Positions 60,790 through 64,000 of a stretch of DNA of 64,000 bases are shown one piece after another (the stretch's first letter is position 1; each line of letters opens with the position of its first letter). A program made the position numbers and the translations under genes. This DNA comes from Massilia sp. Se16.2.3 (GTDB lineage Bacteria; Pseudomonadota; Gammaproteobacteria; Burkholderiales; Burkholderiaceae_D). The stretch covers positions 1,860,001 to 1,924,000 of the forward strand of contig NZ_CP050451.1 in the NCBI RefSeq assembly GCF_014171595.1, read 5' to 3'. Below the pieces are notes generated by a model, which had not been told where the DNA came from, searched no databases, and saw nothing but the letters and a program-made list of their open reading frames with translations.

Positions 60790-62289
60790 ATGCCTCAACA
60801 TGTACCTCAATACATCCTTGCCCTCGACCAGGGAACGACCAGCTCCCGTGCCATCCTGTTCGACCGCGAAGGCCAGGTCGTCGTCTGCGCCCAGCAGGAA
60901 TATCCCCAGCACTTTCCCCAGCCCGGCTGGGTCGAGCACGATGCCCTCGACATCTGGAACAGCCAGCTTGCCTGCGCGCGCCAGGTGCTGCGCGACTCCG
61001 GCATCGCCGCCAGTCAGATTGCCGCCATCGGCATCGCCAACCAGCGCGAGACCACCGTTGTCTGGGACCGGGCCACGGGCGAACCGATCGCGCGCGCCAT
61101 CGTCTGGCAAGACCGGCGCACGGCCGGCGCCTGCGACCGCCTGCGTGAAGCAGGCCATGCACGACTGATCAACCGCAGCACCGGCCTGGAGCTGGACGCT
61201 TATTTTTCCGCCACCAAGCTGCAGTGGCTGCTGGAGAACGTGCCGGGCGCGCGGGACCGCGCCGAGCGCGGCGAGCTCTGCTTCGGCACGGTCGACAGCT
61301 GGCTTGCCTTTCAATTGTGCGGGCGCCACGTCACCGACGTCAGCAACGCTTCGCGCACGATGCTCTACAACATCCACACGATGCGCTGGGAGCCGGCCTT
61401 GCTCGACCTGTTCGGCATTCCGGCAGCGATGCTGCCGGAAGTCGTGCGCAGTGCCGACCGCATCGGCACCGTGCGCGAGGAGTGGCTGGGCGCGGCCATC
61501 CCGCTGATGGGTATTGCCGGCGACCAGCAGGCCGCCACCTTCGGCCAGGCCTGCTACGCCAAGGGCATGGTCAAAAATACCTATGGCACCGGCTGCTTCA
61601 TGCTGATGCATGCCGGCTATGTGCCGCCGGTCTCGCGCAACCGTCTGCTGGCCACCATCGGCTGGAAGGTCGATGGCCGCGTCGACTACCTGCTCGAAGG
61701 CAGCGTCTTCATGGGCGGCGCCACGGTCCAGTGGCTGCGCGATGGCCTCGGCATCATCAAGCAATCGAACGAAGTCGAGGCGCTGTCCATGTCGGTGCCC
61801 GACAGCGGCGGCGTGATGCTGGTGCCGGCCTTTGTCGGCCTCGGTGCTCCGCACTGGGACCCGTATGCGCGCGGCACCATCGTCGGCATGACGCGCGGAA
61901 CCACCGCCGCCCACATCGCCCGCGCCGCGGTGGAGGCGATCGCCTACCAGAGCGCGGAGCTGCTGGCGGCCATGCAGAAGGACGCGGCCTGCCCGGTAAC
62001 GGAAGTGCGCGCCGACGGTGGCGCCGCCCGCAACGACTTATTAATGCAGTTCCAGGCCGACCTGCTCGGCGTGCCGGTGGTGCGCCCGGCGGTTACCGAG
62101 ACGACGGCGCTGGGCGCGGCCTACCTGGCCGGGCTGGCGCAGGGCTTCTGGAGCTCGCGCGAGGAAATCGAAGCCTTGTGGCGCGCCCAGCGCCGCTTCG
62201 AGCCGGCGATGGCGGCCGAGCGCCGTGCCGAACTGCGCGCACGCTGGGCGCGGGCTGTCGAGCATGCCAAGGGATGGGTGGAGCATTGA
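60790..62289 (+). CDS. glpK: Glycerol kinase
   Basis: FGGY-family kinase of 499 residues that phosphorylates glycerol to glycerol-3-phosphate. Hallmarks: [21 protein letters not shown] with the phosphate-binding loop, [48 protein letters not shown], and the FGGY signature region [14 protein letters not shown] to [27 protein letters not shown], plus [24 protein letters not shown] at 60784 is in frame, but ATG 60790 (MPQHVPQ) is the better start. No glpF or glpD is adjacent; the next gene starts within the stop codon. Confidence 0.96.
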   Translation: MPQHVPQYILALDQGTTSSRAILFDREGQVVVCAQQEYPQHFPQPGWVEHDALDIWNSQLACARQVLRDSGIAASQIAAIGIANQRETTVVWDRATGEPIARAIVWQDRRTAGACDRLREAGHARLINRSTGLELDAYFSATKLQWLLENVPGARDRAERGELCFGTVDSWLAFQLCGRHVTDVSNASRTMLYNIHTMRWEPALLDLFGIPAAMLPEVVRSADRIGTVREEWLGAAIPLMGIAGDQQAATFGQACYAKGMVKNTYGTGCFMLMHAGYVPPVSRNRLLATIGWKVDGRVDYLLEGSVFMGGATVQWLRDGLGIIKQSNEVEALSMSVPDSGGVMLVPAFVGLGAPHWDPYARGTIVGMTRGTTAAHIARAAVEAIAYQSAELLAAMQKDAACPVTEVRADGGAARNDLLMQFQADLLGVPVVRPAVTETTALGAAYLAGLAQGFWSSREEIEALWRAQRRFEPAMAAERRAELRARWARAVEHAKGWVEH

Positions 62290-62853
62290 GCGCGGGGCAG
62301 GGAGTCGCGTTCGCGATCGCGCCCGCGGGACCGGGCGCGTACTGGCTGCTCGCCGCGATCACGCTGCTGGCCTGCGCCGCGCCCCCGGTCGTGATCCGCC
62401 GCGATGGCCTGGGGCTCAGTTTGAAGAACATTGGCCTGGCCGCCATCCCCGGTGCTGCCGTTCACGGCTTCGCTGGCCTATGGGGTGCGTGACAACAGCT
62501 TGCGCGTGGAGGACGGCAGGATCCTGCTGCGCGCGGCGCGTTTCTATCAGCATGACCGGCCGCTCGCCGATTTCGACCTCGCGCGGGCGCGCGTCGGCGG
62601 CTATGACGAGATCATGGAAGCGCAGCTCGGCCTGCGCCGCAACGGCATCGGCTTGCCGGGCTACGCGGCGGGACGCTTCATGGGACCTGGCAAATCGACG
62701 ATCTTTGCGCTGCTGACGGACCGCAGCAGCGTCGTGTTCCTGCCGGCGAAGAGCGGGCCGTCGCTGCTGATCAGCGTCGAACAGCCGCAAGCGTTTCTTG
62801 CGGCGCTACGCGGCACGCACCCGGCATCCGCAGCTGCCGTCCTGCACCCCTGA
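62286..62853 (+). pseudogene. Putative PH-domain-like membrane protein, frameshifted
   Basis: Starts at a TTG overlapping the glpK stop (TTGA at 62286-62289). The N-terminus (VAFAIAPAGPGAYWLLAAITLLACAA) is hydrophobic. After a frame change at the CCCC of 62447-62450 (one base too many) it continues VLPFTASLAYGVRDNSLRVEDGRILLRAARFYQHDRPLADFDLARARV, beta-rich sequence like bacterial PH domains, then RRNGIGLPGYAAGRF and LLTDRSSVVFLPAKSGPSLLISVEQPQAFLAAL. Repaired length is 188 residues. Function unknown. Confidence 0.6.
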
Positions 62854-62865
62854 GCCGGCAAGGAC

Positions 62866-63564
62866 TTACCGCTCGACGATCTCCAGGTCGAACTCGTCCA
62901 CCCCCGCCACTTCGCCATGCACCCGGTCGCCAGGCTTCAGGGCTCCGACCCCGCCCGGCGTCCCCGTGAAGATCAAGTCCCCCGGCGCCAGCGTTACCAG
63001 GCGAGAGAGGTGGCTGATGATGTCGGCGATCGGCCAGATCATTTCGTTCAGCGAACCATCCTGGCGCACTTCGCCGTTGACCGTCATGCGGATGCAGGCG
63101 TCCTCGGACGGGTGGCCGAAGCTGCTGACCGGACGCAGCGGGGAGCAGGGCGCGGAGGCGTCGAAGCCTTTCGCCATGTCCCAGGGCCTGCCGTGCTCCT
63201 TGGCGACGGCCTGCAAGTCGCGCCGGGTCAGGTCGATGCCGACGCCATAGCCCCAGACCTTGCCGAGTGCCTCGTCGGCGGGAATGTCGGCGCCGCCGGC
63301 GCGCAGGGCCACCACCAGTTCGATCTCGTGGTGCAGGTCTTCCGTCGCCGGCGGGTAGGCGAGCGTGCCCTCGGCCGGCACCACGGCGTCGGCCGGTTTG
63401 GTGAAGAAGAAGGGCGGCTCGCGGCTCGGATCGCTGCCCATCTCGCGGGCATGGGTGGCGTAGTTGCGGCCGACGCAGAAGACGCGGCGGATCGGGAAAC
63501 GGGCGCTGCTGCCGTAAATGGCGAGCGAAGGCGTGGCGGGCGGCGTGATGGCGTAGTCGGGCAT
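62866..63564 (-). CDS. Fumarylacetoacetate hydrolase family protein (fumarylpyruvate-hydrolase-like)
   Basis: A 232-residue hydrolase of the FAH family, closest in look to fumarylpyruvate hydrolases of aromatic degradation. VFCVGRNYATHAREMG, PPFFFTKPADAVVP and the metal-ligand glutamates in DLHHEIELVVALRAGG are characteristic, as are GYGVGIDLTRRDLQ, AKGFDASAPCSPL and GDLIFTGTPGGVGAL. ATG 63564 (MPDYAITPP) is the natural start; the frame stays open to 63726 without conservation. No pathway neighbours are present. Confidence 0.85.
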   Translation of the reverse strand: MPDYAITPPATPSLAIYGSSARFPIRRVFCVGRNYATHAREMGSDPSREPPFFFTKPADAVVPAEGTLAYPPATEDLHHEIELVVALRAGGADIPADEALGKVWGYGVGIDLTRRDLQAVAKEHGRPWDMAKGFDASAPCSPLRPVSSFGHPSEDACIRMTVNGEVRQDGSLNEMIWPIADIISHLSRLVTLAPGDLIFTGTPGGVGALKPGDRVHGEVAGVDEFDLEIVER

Positions 63565-63640
63565 GGGATCTCGCGTGGACGGTGGAGCCTTCATTCTACC
63601 GGCGCCTGCGCACTCCTCGCGCGCCGTACCACGCCCGGGT

Positions 63641-64000
63641 TCAGAACCCGATCCGGCTCCGTCCCGGCAGCCCGCGCAGGCGCACGTCCTCGAGCATGAT
63701 GTGCCCGCGCCCACCCGCGACCGCATAGCCCAGGCTGTCGAGCAGGGTCTTGCGCAGGTCGCGCGGCGAGACCGGCGCCAGTTTATCGAGCACGGCGTCG
63801 CCCAGCAGCGCGTCGAAACCGGTCAGGTTCAGTTCCTCCAGCAGCGAAGCATACATGCGCTGGGCGATGCCGGCCGCCTGGTCTGGCGTGGGCGCCGGCA
63901 CCTCGTAGACGGCCATGCGATTGAGCAGGGGAGCGGGAATGCCTTCGACCGAATTCGCCGTCAGCACCCAGAAGATCTGGCTGGCGTCGACTTCGACGTC
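63641..64000 (-). CDS. AAA family ATPase, C-terminal part (cut by window edge)
   Basis: Only the last 119 codons are in the window; the gene begins beyond 64000. The visible part reads VDASQIFWVLTANSVEGIPAPLLNRMAVYEVPAP, i.e. sensor 1 (TAN) and the arginine-finger region of an AAA module, as in Lon proteases, then a C-terminal helical lid with VSPRDLRKTLLDSLGYAVAGG carrying sensor-2-like PRDLRK. There is no Lon protease domain after it, since the protein stops at 63641. So it is a Lon-like AAA ATPase without the serine-lysine protease. Confidence 0.7.
   Translation of the reverse strand, partial: DVEVDASQIFWVLTANSVEGIPAPLLNRMAVYEVPAPTPDQAAGIAQRMYASLLEELNLTGFDALLGDAVLDKLAPVSPRDLRKTLLDSLGYAVAGGRGHIMLEDVRLRGLPGRSRIGF

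Overview
The window looks like a chromosome segment of a high-GC betaproteobacterium of the Oxalobacteraceae (Massilia/Telluria-like). I infer this from three things: the ftsY-ftsE-ftsX-rpoH order, the betaproteobacterial cox operon with its DUF2970 and small assembly genes and a CoxB fused to cytochrome c, and a PEP-CTERM surface protein. No plasmid, phage or insertion-sequence genes are evident. Most of it is host chromosome with several accessory patches.

Layout. 0.1-1.1 kb: bioC-type methyltransferase. 1.2-10.5 kb: an aa3-type cytochrome oxidase locus (coxB, coxA, small assembly gene, ctaG, DUF2970, coxC, then SURF1, an SCO-like gene, ctaA, ctaB, sco) that encodes the enzyme, copper delivery and heme A synthesis. 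10.6-15.7 kb: AI-2E-type permease, an RsbQ-like hydrolase paired with a PAS hybrid histidine kinase, and a CorC-type transporter. 15.8-20.2 kb: NhaR-like regulator divergent from a DUF475-TerD-AIM24-TerD group. 20.3-24.9 kb: an ABC operon whose permeases are joined to peptidase-like domains. 25.1-27.9 kb: GntR/YtrA-type regulator with its own ABC transporter. 27.9-35.9 kb: gamma-glutamyltranspeptidase, pstS behind a Pho box, secreted proteins, and an ECF sigma/anti-sigma/subtilase operon. 36-41 kb: an accessory patch of small lipoproteins, membrane proteins and a peptidase-MA-like gene. 41.2-47.6 kb: a second ABC system with a permease/M1-aminopeptidase fusion, convergent with a LytS/LytR-type two-component pair. 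47.7-51.9 kb: rpoH, ftsX, ftsE, ftsY. 52-64 kb: DUF4261 protein, TPP enzyme, a broken metzincin-like gene, YcxB protein, PEP-CTERM protein among 94-bp palindromes, serine hydrolase, rnpB, glpK, a fumarylpyruvate-hydrolase-like gene and the end of an AAA ATPase.

Regulatory signals readable in the sequence include a CIRCE operator and a perfect FNR-type site upstream of rpoH, a sigma-54 promoter in front of the PEP-CTERM gene, a Pho box at pstS, and a 13-bp-arm operator over the GntR promoter.

A caution applies to the whole window. At least nine genes are interrupted by a single small indel. Five of these are one extra base in a C/G run of four or five, including one in ftsX, which is unlikely to be a true pseudogene. 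These entries are typed as pseudogene because the reading frame is broken as given, but several may be sequencing errors. Each entry gives the break position and the corrected length.
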